The translations under genes and the position numbers were made by a program. The notes under the pieces were generated by a model. That model was not told the DNA's origin. It made no database searches and saw only the letters and a list, made by a program, of their open reading frames with translations. Positions 34,441 through 46,303 of a stretch of DNA of 64,000 nucleotides are shown here, one piece after another; the first letter of the stretch is position 1; every line of letters starts with the position of its first letter. The stretch covers positions 1,118,501 through 1,182,500 of the forward strand of contig JAILWY010000027.1 in assembly GCA_022113835.1 (NCBI GenBank), written 5' to 3'. The stretch is from Atopsyche davidsoni. Its lineage: Eukaryota > Arthropoda > Insecta > Trichoptera > Hydrobiosidae.

Positions 34441-34650
34441 GCTTTAACCCTATCCTGAACAAAGGGCAGTTTACCCCCTACCTCTTTGCCCACACAGAAT
34501 GCCGACCCCCGGGATTCAGTTCATACAAAACCTGCCCGCGTCTAGACTGCTAGGCGAGCAAAAAAGACAAAAGATGCGGCCTGACCTTCATAGCGCTCAT
34601 TGTGAAAAGGTACGAGATAGGGGTGCGTTCAACCCACCCTCCGCGAACTT
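34441..34650. promoter_or_regulatory. GC-richer unique block
   Basis: Contains GAATGCCGACCCCCGGG, CTGCCCGCGTCTAGAC and GATGCGGCCTGACCTTC (TGACCT is a nuclear-receptor half-site). Non-coding. Confidence 0.22.
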
Positions 34651-34829
34651 AGCCTTAGGACAAAAGCCTATTTAATTTGGATTAAAAAAAAAACATGTCA
34701 GTCGTTTGATTCTCTAAAATTTGGTATGCTTAAATTATCAGCAATGCTATAATATTATTAATAATCATTCAAATACTTTCCCTTTGATGTGAAACAAAAA
34801 AACAATAATTGATTTATGATATCCTAGAA

Positions 34830-35172
34830 CAGTGCTTCTCAAAGTGGTCCCTACGGTTTCCTGGGATCATTCAGGGGGTTTTTAGAAAATTAGAATCGAT
34901 TTGGGGGTCCCTGAACAACGTCAGAGGGTCCGCGCAAGGCTTAATATAAAATAAATTATATTAAATAAAATATAAATATAGACAGGTGTATAAAATACAA
35001 GTAATAACAGGCATTGCGGTGAGTCAGGTAGATTAATACAGGAACGCAATAGAGTCGATACTTGCACCAACTAGTCTATTATATGAATTTATGTAGTTTT
35101 TCATCCAGGGTCCGTAGGCAAGTTTTGACTATGAAAGAGGGTCCGTGGGCCAAAAAAGTTTGAGAGCCACTG
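34830..35172. mobile_element. hAT-type MITE, different family
   Basis: Starts CAGTGCTTCTCAAAGTGGTC and its other end on the minus strand starts CAGTGGCTCTCAAACTTTTT. Flanked by TCCTAGAA (34822-34829) and TTCTAGAA (35173-35180), an 8-bp duplication with one change. It is 343 bp and non-coding, with two further GGGTCC-type subterminal repeats at each side. Confidence 0.9.
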
Positions 35173-35180
35173 TTCTAGAA

Positions 35181-36400
35181 GATAATCTTATCCTTTTTAA
35201 GGTTATAATTAACATTTATCAATGATTTTTTTACATGTATATGGAACCCCTTGAAAGCGATCACAAACGAAATAATTTGTAATCAACTTGCTATTTGACT
35301 TTTCAAATATGCTGTATGTTTACAATATTATTATAAAAGAGAGTAAAATACACATTTATGGCACAAAGCACCAAAAGTTATCTTATTAGTCTGCAATATC
35401 ACAACATAACGCTCGTACATCATTATGAGATGATACACGAATCCCTACGCTTATTACGCGGCGTATTAGGGATCTTATGACAAGCGGTACCTGCGTTCTA
35501 ATTCACGTGATACGTGGTACAGTGTCACACCCCTCCTCCCCTGGAACCTTCCTGTTGCTAAGCCAGCCTAAATCAGTATTAGCGGTGTGCTTTTCCAAAT
35601 GAGGTGACTTTAGCCATGTGCGCTGACCTGGTTTTGTCCCCGGATGCAGATTAAAGGCTCGGGAGGTTTCCGAAAATTTGAATTGCAAAAAAAATATCGG
35701 AGATTTATTTTTACAGCTTCCTCAGTTTAAGGTATTCGCTCTTAGACTTAATAAACGTTCAACGGAAGAAGCTTCCAATTTATCTTTTTATTGGTAATAT
35801 TACAGCGATGATATGCAAATTACAAACCACTTTTAGTTTATGTTGAATTTGCGTTTTATTAAATCACATACATATCTTTTTTTTTCAAAATGCCGTGCGC
35901 GTAAAACTTTGATTCTTATTATACTCGAGTGTTTAGAATACATAGAAAAAAATGTCTATATATTTTACTCAAAGCTCTTTTGCTCAGGTTTTTTTTTAGA
36001 ATTCATCTTCAAATCAGTTTGAAGGGTGGAAGATCTATTGGAGTAATGTTCATCTGGTCTATTTGAAGAGGACGTTTCGGGAATTTCGCAGATAAAGGAA
36101 AGAGTGGACATTAAGAACTCAGAAGTCTGGGGACGTATTTATCACCTGACCTCGGGTCATCTGCTTTTGAGAATTTCAATTCTGTCTGATGGGCGAATCG
36201 CTTATCGCTGATCGATCTAAAGATGGATTACCTTGAATCCTAGCTCAAAGGAAAAAAAAACTACGCCTAGGTTTATAAAATGATACATTTATACCATGGA
36301 TTACCCAACAAATATTTTATTTTTCAGGAAGTGTCACTGAAACGTAAAAAAAATGAAAAAAATACTGAACTGAATTCTTTTTGATTTAGTAATGACGATC
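35181..36400. other. Intergenic with a GC-richer block (about 35440-35690)
   Basis: The block has CGCTTATTACGCGGCGTATT and ACACCCCTCCTCCCC. The 61-codon minus frame over it (35503-35688) is not supported. The rest is AT-rich. Confidence 0.45.
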
Positions 36401-36411
36401 TTTAAAAAATA

Positions 36412-36572
36412 CGATATGGGTTTTTTGGGTTTTGAGCTGCTTGAAGTTTTAAGTCCTCTGACGTTTCAGTCTTCGTTCCGGAAACATCTTCAGGGATTAC
36501 GAAATTGTGGGAAATGTCTGAAGACTAAAAACATCAAGCAGCTTAATTCCCAAGAATCCAAATCATCTAATA
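36412..36572. repeat. Family C foldback element with hammerhead-like core
   Basis: The left arm (GAGCTGCTTGAAGTTTTAAG) and right arm (CATCAAGCAGCTTAATTCCC) are inverted and partly matched over about 55 bp. On the minus strand, 36460-36493 reads CTGAAGA, a possible stem II, GAAAC, GTC. These are the two core boxes and the GTC cleavage triplet of a minimal hammerhead, though stem II pairing is poor. No clear target duplication. Confidence 0.5.
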
Positions 36573-37100
36573 ACAACGGCTGCCAAATCTCAAAAACAGA
36601 TTTCAACTGATGACAGTCTGCTAGCCACATATATATTCATGATTGTATTACTTACGATATATTATTTGAATACTTTCAATTCAACAAATTCAATTCAATA
36701 TGGATATATAGTATAAACTATACAAGAAAATAATAAGGATTATGAAAGACGCTTTGTTCGACATGTGAATCATTAATGGTTGTTTTTTTTTATTAATACA
36801 ATAATATTTTATTTAAACTCAATAGCACATTCAAATTTTATTAACTCCTTGAAAAGGTAATAAATTACTTTAATTAACTTCAAAAAATAACTTTACGAAG
36901 CGAATCGAAAGTGACAACAGCGTCTAAATATTTTAACACCACAATATAAAACCGATACTTCAGAGTAAATAGGCTTTGATTTACGTGAAACTGTTGTAAC
37001 AAACGACTACACGACGCGTAGATATTACACGCGAATAATTGATACGGTTAATTTCCGCAGATATAATCTGAAAGCAAATACGGAAACGAGAGCTTCATTG
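36573..37100. other. Intergenic, no gene seen
   Basis: AT-rich, unremarkable. Confidence 0.6.
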
Positions 37101-37104
37101 CCGT

Positions 37105-37465
37105 CAATCTCCACCATTTTGTTTATGCATTGTCGGCACACTTTATTAATACTCCAAATTTTCAGCATTATAATCCGCACCATTAATCCTGTTTCAGATT
37201 TGCGCCATTTTGTTTATGCATATTTAACACACTCTGTTCGGGTTTCCAGATATCAGCCTTTTTGTTTATACGCAGTACGCCATTTTTTTTTATGCTTTAA
37301 TACTGCTCTAGATTTTTGCCATTTTGTTTATTCATCTTTGGCACACTTTGGAACAGAAGTTCCGGATTTTTATCATGTTGTTTAAAAATTATCGGCAAAC
37401 TTAACCCTTGTTTGAGATTTCTGCCATTTTGTTTATTCATAGTCGGCACACTTTAATCCTGGTCC
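37105..37465 (+). repeat. Minisatellite, about 46-61 bp unit, 6-7 units
   Basis: CCATTTTGTTTAT recurs in exact or variant form near 37113, 37205, 37258, 37271, 37319, 37374 and 37424, most often followed by GTCGGCACACTTTAATCC and a CAGATTT segment. Units are diverged. A 95-codon frame runs through it (37098-37385) because of the repeat and is not a gene. Confidence 0.75.
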
Positions 37466-37469
37466 AGAC

Positions 37470-37565
37470 TCGAGCAGCTCCCTGTCCCTGCAGCGGCCTG
37501 ATTGGCTGAAACTGACGGGGATTTATAAAGATTATTACGTCACGGAGGGCGGTGCTTATACGGGA
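37470..37565 (+). promoter_or_regulatory. Promoter-like cluster: CCAAT box, TATA-like box, CRE
   Basis: In about 60 bp: CTGATTGGCTGAA (inverted CCAAT, 37498-37510), ATTTATAAAG (TATA-like, about 37520), and ATTACGTCACGG (CRE core, about 37535). The spacing of CCAAT to TATA is plausible for a promoter read rightwards, but no transcript or open frame follows. Confidence 0.28.
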
Positions 37566-40190
37566 TTATACGTTTTTAAAACTTGTCACTCGGTAATGGA
37601 TGAGTAATTAACTAAACTCTAAAATTAAAAAAACAAATACTTAAATAATCCTATTGATTATGCTTTTACAAAGTTGATGCTATTGTGTACTTTTAAAGTA
37701 TCGTTCACTGTACAATGCTGCATTAACCATTTAATGCATTTTTTTTTTATTTTTCCGTGAAAAAAATTGAGGAGTTAGGGAATTATGTGTTTATTTAAGG
37801 AAAAATAATTAAAAAAATATTTTGTATATTTTTCATATGTTTTATAGGAAAAAAGATCTCCAGTAATGTGTCCCAATAGCTTATACTTAAATCACGTTTT
37901 CGCTCATTTGCCAAAAGTTGGCGAATATCATCCTCTAATAAGGTTTATGTCTATTCTAGAACTGTTAGTGGTAAAAAGATGATTTAAATTAGTTAGATAG
38001 GTCCAACAAAACGAAACGGTTGATCCTATAAGTTTGTATGGGGTTTAAAAAAAGGTTTTATGGTTTGTTACCGATCTGTCATTAGATACATTTTGGTTCT
38101 GAAATACAGAAGGGTAGTAATATTTTTTGGAAATCTGACTTTTCGACCAAATCGCACATGTCGATTTATCAAATCATCAATTGTTATCAAATTGGTAGCA
38201 ATTTAATTTTTTAGGATACTCAATAGACCAAGAGTAGAGCTTCATGATGGTGCAACCTTATAGTGATAAAATTGGTGCTATATGGTAAAGTATTGCAATA
38301 TAGCCACTGAAGTACGAGTATATGTCAAAGATATAATACTAACCTATTTTGTATCAGAAATTTTTTATATTTCAGTATGAAATAATAATTTATCCGGATA
38401 TCCTTTGAGACTTCTATAACAAAGAGGGCAGTGGCGTTTGTTTAATAACTAGAAATAAAGGTACAAGGGCAATCGCCGGGATCTTCAATTTCGACCTCCA
38501 AAGGCTGCATAGAATTTTCCCTTCCCCGCCCTCCTTTGAGGGATCCTTTATTGGAATTCTTTTTTCACCTCCCCGTTGGCCGTGAAGCATTCCCTACAAA
38601 TTGAAAGAAATTATTCTTGCGAGTTGTTTGATTGCCGGCCTGTTGTGATATAAATTATTTTGGTCCCTACGGAACTTTATTTATCAAATTGAAAAGCAAA
38701 AAAATTTTCGACCACCCTTATTTCGTCAGGTAATTTAATTTTTAGCATTTGATAAATGCTTTTTTTGAATCAGATATATTTGTAGGCTGACACGATCTTT
38801 CACGATTTTAAAGATATTAAGGCATGTCACATAAAAAAATGAAGTGAAGTGAATTTTTATAGAACTTTTTTTCGTATTAACACACTGGTTTAATTTGTAA
38901 TATCTAAACATCAAATATAAATATTCATGTGATAATTTTTTATTTTTTGGTAATGTATGACACCCAAAAAAATGTGTGAATATTAAATAAAATTGCTTAA
39001 ATTGCTTATAAAACTGCAAATATGCTGTTTATTATAAAACACTACAATAATAAAGAATTATTCAAAATAGAAAAAAATGTTTGCTACAAACACTTAAGTT
39101 TAATTTTTATACATATTTTTACTGTTAAGATACGTTTTTTTTTTAATATAAAATAGTATTTTATACACAAAGCAAATTTCATTTCAAATTTTCTGTAGAT
39201 ATTTCTCAACTATACAAGTAATATAAAATAAAAGCATATTTATGAGATTAAAAAAATAAAATTAAAATTAAAAAGGAGAAACAGGGAAAGTGCATTTTTC
39301 TTTAAAAAAATACCTGATTTTTTCTCCAGTAACACTGTAAATAATTTTTAATTGCATAAGTAAACTCTTTTTACAAAATAAAATAATTAAATATGACAAG
39401 GGCAGGTATTTGCCTTTCCTTCCCCTTGCGTTGTTTTTCCAAGCCTTGGGGATGATTCGCCCCCCAACCCTCCTGTTGGGGAAATTAAAATATAATTGGA
39501 GTGTATCATGAAGCCTCGAGGAGTAAAAGGCCTTATTTTTAAAAAAATGTATTTATAAAACAGTAAGTCTTACAAAATTTTTTTCCGTGACGTCAGTTTT
39601 GGGTTTTATTAGATTGTAACATTTTTAAACTATTAAATAAAAGTATCAACTTTCCTAAGAGATACCAAGCAAGCAAGCAAGCTTTTTAGCATTTAATTTT
39701 AAATGAATATTTATTATACAACAAAAAATACGTAGTAAAACAATATTTAAAAAATTCAAATGGTTAAATGTGTTTATAGGTTTGAATAGACGCTTTAATT
39801 AGATTTACTTTCTATTTAGAGATAATTTGACGGTTTAGTCCCTCTACTGATGTTATCTTCAAAGATACCTAAAAGTAGACTTAATTACTGAAACAAAATA
39901 TTAAAAAATAAAAACACAAGGCTTCACAAAACTATGAATACAGAAAATTAATATTTAAATTGTTGTACAAAGATTCCAAAAGAATTTTAAGTATCGTTAA
40001 GTCAGAATTTGTGTGTTTTACTAGTTTTTCAATGTTTATTTCAAATCTTCTTGCCATTTACGAGCACATTATTAACCTTAGACCAAAATCACAAAATAAT
40101 TATGATTATGAATTTAATAGTAAATTTAAAGGCAACATAGTTTCTCGTATATGATATTTGATATTTAACAACGGTATAGTTCTTTTATCT
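37566..40190. other. Intergenic, no gene seen
   Basis: AT-rich with small GC-richer patches at 38470-38600 and 39400-39480. At 39835-39870 the minus strand has TTGAAGATAACATCAG...CTAAACCGTC, a degraded hammerhead-like relic. Frames at 38735-39019 and 39960-40154 have no family resemblance. Confidence 0.55.
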
Positions 40191-40340
40191 CCGCACCCCA
40201 TTCTGTCTTCTCTTCAGCCCCTAGGTGAGTGTGTTTGACGGGGATGTTGATGTTGAATTAATTTCCAAGGGTGGGTCTGAAAGGGAAGTGACGTCATCCC
40301 GCGGCCAATCTTTCATGTCGCGCCCATGACGGACAAGCCT
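40191..40340. promoter_or_regulatory. GC-richer unique block with CRE-like site
   Basis: Contains AGTGACGTCATCCCGCGG (TGACGTCA palindrome) and CATGTCGCGCCCATGACGG. Non-coding. Confidence 0.25.
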
Positions 40341-40920
40341 TACCTTCAAATTTTTTAATTGTGCAATCTAATAACAGACATATAATTTTCTATATATTTC
40401 TGTAGATTTTATGTACTGATATGTGCTTTGAATATAACGACTTACGAGTAAATTTGTTTTTTTTTAAAGATTTTTATGATTTCTAAACACATTAAAAAAA
40501 AACAAGTCAATTTATTTTATAAATAATCAAAAGCATAATAATAATCACAGGTAAAAATAAAACACGAATTATTCAACAATTATTATAGTTTATATATGTC
40601 TCTTGCAACGTATAAATTAGTTTTATCTTGATAATAAAATCTACTAGTATATTAATAATCGAAAATGCAAAAATATTTTTTAATAGTTTATGTAGATTTT
40701 TTGTGTCAGCTGCATGGTGATTCAATTATATACAACATAATTGTTCGTGTCAAATATATAAAAATTAGTTTTAAACTGATAATAAAGCGTTTTTGTTTTG
40801 TGAATGTTTTTTTTTCTAGTTGAACACGATTCAAAAAATTTAATTATTTGATAAAGCTTGTTTAAAAAATTATTTTAAAGTGATAAAACTTTTTTATAAG
40901 TTTAGCACCACAGGACCATT

Positions 40921-41178
40921 TCAATATTTGAAAAAACCTCTTGGTAACCCACGCGGAGACCTGCCAGTCACAGTAATATCTTTCGCTATTTTTTCTTCAG
41001 CTTTTTCAGGACTTACTTTCATATTTTGATGAAAATGAAAACTTGAATTGTCAGGATCTGGTTTAAATAAAACATATTTTCTAGTTCCACCGACTAAAAA
41101 ACTTGTTTTCCAATACCCTGCTTGGATTTTTTTCAAACTTACATAACAAAATCTAGCGACGCTACCGTTTACAATAAA
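40921..41178 (-). CDS. Unassigned ORF, possible exon
   Basis: About 85 codons open on the minus strand between a TAG upstream (near 41179) and a TGA at the left edge, with no ATG at its start. The translation includes KKIQAGYWKTSFLVGGTRKY, LFKPDPDNSSFHFHQNMKV and SPEKAEEKIAKDITVTG. It has balanced composition, aromatic residues and codon use more protein-like than the other frames in this window. It could be an internal exon, a fragment of an unrecognised mobile element, or chance. A GTAAGT lies inside it (at NMKV), which could be a splice donor. I do not recognise the family. Confidence 0.25.
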   Translation of the reverse strand, partial: FIVNGSVARFCYVSLKKIQAGYWKTSFLVGGTRKYVLFKPDPDNSSFHFHQNMKVSPEKAEEKIAKDITVTGRSPRGLPRGFFKY

Positions 41179-42200
41179 CTATGTTTTACTATTCAGTGTT
41201 ATTTTCAGGTATATATTTTTCTTTTGTGTAACTTTGACATCATAAAATATACAATTTCTTTGATATCGACGAGATTGGGATTTCTTGGATGCTATACTGC
41301 GTAGTAGATTTTGTTTTCCGATATTTTGGTCTCAAAGTACCAGGTTGGTGCATCTCTAAATATTTATTATATATTTTTTTAATGACAGTTCTAGTACCGA
41401 GATCGAATAATTGATAATGACGATCAAAACTAAAATCATTGAAAAACAACGGCTGCCATAAACTTATCAACACTTTAACACAGCAAAGAGATGAATAAAG
41501 GAAATAAATTACATTCCAAAATAATGAAGAATTTTTATTTTTTTTTGTAGTAAGGTTCAAATACTCTGTATTAAGAGTTTTTCGTTTTGTTACATGTATG
41601 AACTATTAACAAAAATTCTGTAAATACAAATTGTTCAAATGAAGATCGATGTAGTTTACAAAAAAAATAATATAAAATAAACCAATATATAAGATATGTT
41701 TCAAAACCAATACTTTAAGACAAATAAATAAAGTATTTTGTCCACCTTCAAAGCGCCCTAGGTCGGCAAATCACTATCTCAGCTCAATATCAATAAAAGT
41801 TACAAGAATTATTATTCCGCAGATAATGCCACTGGGAGATCATTTGGAACGGCGCCAAAGCCTTCTGGAAGTTTTAAGGCTTCGCATTGAAATAAAAACT
41901 CGATATTCAAAACCATAAAATCCGCCGACCGGAAGGATGATCCGAAAATCTCAGGCACGACCGCGAGTTTAAAAAGAAAACAATCCCGAGATATTTTTAT
42001 TACAATTCGTTATTTTCTTAAATTAATGAGGAAAAAATAAGGCTTTTCAAAAGATCTTATTCCACAAAAATGCTTAAAATAATTTTTATGTGTGCCTACT
42101 TAAATTACAAGCTTCCATAAAACACGAAATATTTAAAAATTTCTCTTATTTTTTCAAAAAAACTTCTTACCTAAAACAATAATATATTAATAAACAGTGT
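41179..42200. other. Intergenic, no gene seen
   Basis: AT-rich, with a GC-richer patch at 41750-41990. Minus-strand ATATCGGAAAAC-type sequence near 41313 resembles a family C remnant but is too weak to call. Confidence 0.5.
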
Positions 42201-42201
42201 T

Positions 42202-42285
42202 ACAGTGGTTTAACCGGATATAGCACCGAAACGCTACAATCGGGCTCAAACCCTACCTGTTCTAGAAAAAAAAAAAAAAAACAAA
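42202..42285 (+). repeat. tRNA-derived SINE with poly-A tail
   Basis: ACAGTGGTTTAACCGGATA (A-box side), TAGCACCGAAACGCTA (possible anticodon arm), ATCGGGCTCAAACCC (B box, GGCTCAAACCC) and CTGTTCTAG followed by 16 A. The head resembles the minus-strand relic at 55609-55672 (ACAGTGGTTGAACTGGATA). Confidence 0.6.
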
Positions 42286-42289
42286 CCTT

Positions 42290-42620
42290 GGATTATTCTC
42301 ATCGTTTCAGGAATGAATCGATCAGCTGAAAATACATTGTATTAAAATATCCCAGTAAAGATAAAGGAGCGCTCCGTTGAAAGGGTGTTTCTTTTATTCC
42401 CGATTCCAGGGCGGGGGCGAGGCGGCACCCTCCGAGGAGTAACCGGAAGGAGAGCAGAGTAGAAACTAATTACCCGGAGCATGTAGGGCATTCCAACTTC
42501 CGCTTTTCCACCTGCCATACCTGTATACCTGCACACCTGCACACCTGTGTCGTTCACCTTGTCCGAAGACTACACGGACAGCGAAACTTTTCACTACAGT
42601 AGCCTATCGAAAAGCGAACC
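42290..42620. promoter_or_regulatory. GC-richer unique block
   Basis: Contains CAGGGCGGGGGCGAGGCGGC and ACCGGAAGGAGAGCAG, then a run of four CACACCTG/TATACCTG repeats (about 42520-42550; CACCTG is an E-box) and GAAAAGCGAACCGTGGACG. A 71-codon minus frame is unsupported. Confidence 0.28.
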
Positions 42621-45135
42621 GTGGACGTCTTCTTCGTGCAGTCGACTTGTATAATATGTAATAGACCATTTACTCAGCAAGCAATGCCTAAACGACATAA
42701 AATATATATATTTCTGTCATATATTGTGTTTGGTAATCAAAACACGAATAATTAATATTTCAATTACGATACATGACAAGCCACGCTGAATTTAATTTTC
42801 GGGTTATTCTGTCATAATTGACAGGTCAATCAGTATCTGCTTCCATTAAATTAATATTGGATTCGTGGATTTAAATTTTCATTAAAATTCTGAATATTAA
42901 ATGGATAAAATATAGCTTTTTTGAGTATAAATATAGAACGCTAAAGTCACTCAGCAGTATAAGAAATATTATTTCAAATCAATCTAAATTGGGAAAATTT
43001 GCATCTTTTCTTATTACTATGTGACATGTAATTTCACTTTATATTGGAGTTACATTGAGTCAGATCTATCAAAAGCAATTATATATTTTTTTGTGAATTT
43101 CATTATAAAATATTACAGGGATTTTATTAAAGATTTTTCCAAAACTTTCTCCTCATTTATGTGAGAATCGATTTTTAGCAATATTTCATAGACTATAAAC
43201 CTGCATGGTTGAAAATACGGACATATAAAATAATAATAATATTAATCATTCGTTTGTGTGTGTAATTCATATAATTAAATATACAAGTACGAATAAACAA
43301 ACATTATATTTGGATTATCCTCTCAAAGCTCTTTGATAATTGACCTGTCAATTGATCAAACCAAATATTCATATGTCAATTCTGAGTTATTGGTTGTATA
43401 CTCACGAGTACTGAGTCAAACAATACTCTAATTGCCCACATCACAGGTACTGATGTTTGCAAACTGAATAGAAGTCAATTGGCTAAGTGATGTTTGTTTG
43501 ATGGAGTATCTATCAAATAATTTAATAAAACTGTTTAATTAGGGTGACCTCAGTGTGACAGCATTTTAGCTTTTAGCTGAAACTATGCCAATTTTTTTTA
43601 AAACAGGTGTGAGATTTATATAATCAAATCAAGATTCGTCTACTAAAAGAATAATTGAACTGTAAGGCCCCGGTGAATTAATTTACAAATTTAATAATGC
43701 ATATGAAAAGACTACGTTTTATAAAAAATCGAAATAAGTCAGTGAGTTGCATATTTGAACTTTTATTATTCTCTACTACTATTTACAAGTATGTACTCTG
43801 TTTTATGAGACCTTAAAAAAAGTACAAATGTTTTCACACAAGTAAGTTGATTTTCCTCGATTACTATTTATTACAAGACGGTAGTAGTAGACTTGGTTCA
43901 CACAAAGCAAACTTAGGCGCATTTAAAGGCATCTTAATCAAAATCAAACGGCCCAGGGCAATACACTAAATAATCAAATAAGAAATAAAACGTCTCTTTA
44001 CGGCTCCGCAATGGAGGCGTTCACAATAAAGGTGACGTCAGTGCTTAACATCAGCCAAAAGCTGTAAACATATTCACAATGGCTTTTCAGGAGCAACAAA
44101 GCTGGGAGAGTTTTCTTTTATGATACAGAGGAGCGACTCGGGGGAGGTTTACTGCCCCCAACACCCCCAACCCCCGAGACTTGGGGAAATAGAAAACTGT
44201 ATTTAGTCAGATGATACGGTTTCGAAAAATGTTTTAATAAAACTTATTCTTTGTGAAAAGTCTTGAATGTCTTCAAGAAATTTTTGTTCTGTATTTTTTG
44301 GTCTTGAGTTTGATTACCTGACTGAAAAATGAATCCTATTCATATAAAAGCGCAGAACTGAAACTTTTATTTCGGAATACAGAAAATTCTACTTGCTCAA
44401 ATGATACACTTGTAAAAATGTTTAAATGAAACTATGCTATATTATGCATTTTCAGTATTTTTCAATTTTAAGTTATCATATATAGTTTTTTTGTAACACA
44501 TATATGTCTTTTTTATTTCGATTGAAAAATCTATAGTTATAATCGTTTAAAAAAAAGGTTGAAAGGCGGAACGTTCATAATCATTGCAGCTAAGCGGTGC
44601 AGTTAAAATTATGAATCAAAGATAATATATCATTCCGTTTTGTTTTTTTTTTTAATATTTTATGCAATTCCTAAATGGGCTTTTTGAATCATAAATATTA
44701 AATAAACCTGCGGGATATTCCACCCTATATAAGCGTGTGCGATCAAATCCTTTGAATAACGCGATGACAGGGCGGTATTTTAATTCAGGTCATTTCTCAC
44801 CCAACCCAAATAAAAGAAAAATTATGGTGACTGCACGCCAGGGCTAATGCCCTGAGAAAACGCAATGAAGCAATATACATATTTATATATATTTGGGCAA
44901 GTAGACGCGTATATTTTGAGATAAGTTCATGAATAAAGATTTATTTCTCTAATAGACCATATTGAAAATATTTATCCCTGAGTTAACGAGGTAACATGAA
45001 AAATATATAAGAATAACAGTTTTTTGCTTATAATTGATTGAATATTAAGATTCATGTAAATTTATTAAAAATTGAATAATTTTATCAGTTTTTAATAAGG
45101 TTTAATTCTATGGTGAGTTTTTTTGCTTTTCAACA
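42621..45135. other. Intergenic, no gene seen
   Basis: AT-rich. Small GC-richer patches lie at 43990-44040 (with GGTGACGTCAG), 44085-44180 and 44700-44850 (with CTATATAAGCG and GAATAACGCGATGACAGG). No coding signal. Confidence 0.55.
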
Positions 45136-45143
45136 GTCTAAAT

Positions 45144-45720
45144 CATAGTTTTCCAAACTATTTTGTCCCGTCGACCCCTTGTCGAGTTTTCCTGTTTTTC
45201 GTCGACTCCCTGCCTTGCTAATATTGAATTTTTACAAATTCATCAACTTCAAACATATTTTTGACATCTTATATAGAACAACTCACTTTCATAGGGTTTA
45301 CTGTACAGTGGGTTTAAAAATGAAAAAGTTAAAATACATGTAAAGTTAACTATGCCTTTATTAGTTAAAAATACACAAAATACAAATATAGTAACATTCA
45401 GAAAATCAATATTTTTGACAGAGAATACTTGATGGAATTCCATTTTAATATCTTAAATAGATTAATTAAAAACATAAAAAATACTTGTGCGCCTCAGGGC
45501 TTCAATTCGTCACAAAGTACATAGGTACAATCTGTGTTCGGTGCATTATGACATTTACGAAATGTCTAAATTTTGGTGATGACCTGCTTAAATGGGATCC
45601 ACTCTCGTAGACCCCCATTTACAGTTCATGGACCCCCAATTTTATTTTTCGCTGTCATAGATTCCTTGCAGGGCAAAATCGACCCCTGGGGGTTTATATT
45701 GACAGCTTTGGGAACCTCTG
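45144..45720. mobile_element. hAT-type MITE with perfect 8-bp target duplication
   Basis: Starts CATAGTTTTCCAAACTATTT and ends GACAGCTTTGGGAACCTCTG, flanked by GTCTAAAT at 45136-45143 and 45721-45728. It is 577 bp. Subterminal CGACCCC repeats occur at both ends. The inner 300 bp is shared with 56563-57092 and gives a 64-codon minus-strand frame in both copies, but the frame ends are not conserved as a gene would be. Confidence 0.93.
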
Positions 45721-45728
45721 GTCTAAAT

Positions 45729-46202
45729 TGTGCTAAAATAAAACATTTAAAAATAATTTCAATAACGGATAGATGCAATACATTCCCTTAAAAACCAATA
45801 TAATTTTATTATGGCGTTTCGAACCGGAATTCACGCCGGGCGATTTTTCACAAAAACCAGATGATCCAATATTATTTTAACAATGGAATAAAATGAAAAT
45901 GATTTCCAGGGGCGGCTCGCGTTAGCGCTGCAATAAAAGACCGAACGACCGTTAACCGGGTAATGTATTCGCATGTCGGGACGCCAATGGAGTATTCGCG
46001 ATTGTCGATGGTTGATCATCGCGCAAGTGTGGGTGCGCCTTGTTTATGGTCGCGCAGTGGCGTAGGTTCCAGCAACGATACATATGGTAAAAATATCGGT
46101 TTCAAGGTCATATAAGATGCCTACACACGTCGCGACACAATTACAACAGACCAACAAATCGAATCAAATATATGTGAAAAAAAGGCCGATACCAATTGGT
46201 TT
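45729..46202. promoter_or_regulatory. Spacer with GC-richer block (about 45820-46090)
   Basis: The block contains CGGCTCGCGTTAGCGCTGC, CGTTAACCGGGTAATG, CATGTCGGGACGCCAATGG and TGATCATCGCGCAAG. It is non-repetitive in this window. A candidate enhancer; the minus-strand frame at 45831-46019 is not supported. Confidence 0.28.
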
Positions 46203-46303
46203 GGTTGAAAGGTTGGCGAAACCGGTCACCAATAAAAATTAACATGTGGAAAAATCGCTCAAGTATTTTACCAAGTACTCTCTGTCAAAAACATTGATTG
46301 CTT
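46203..46303. repeat. Family B single arm, inverted
   Basis: GGTTGGCGAAACCGGTCACC, AATAAAAATTAACATGTGG, AAAAATCGCTCAAGTATTTT and then CAAGTACTCTCTGTCAAAAA. Same arm as the right half of the 50182 hairpin with a further TACTCTCTGTCAAAAA tail also seen at about 5320. Confidence 0.75.

Noticed and set aside
37105..37465. CRISPR-like array
   Set aside because: Units are diverged along their whole length with no identical short repeats and unique spacers; it is a minisatellite in a eukaryotic genome.
45249..45443. 64-residue frame conserved between 45249-45443 and 56653-56847 as a gene
   Set aside because: Both copies are inside the same hAT MITE family, so sequence similarity reflects transposon copying; no domain or start context.
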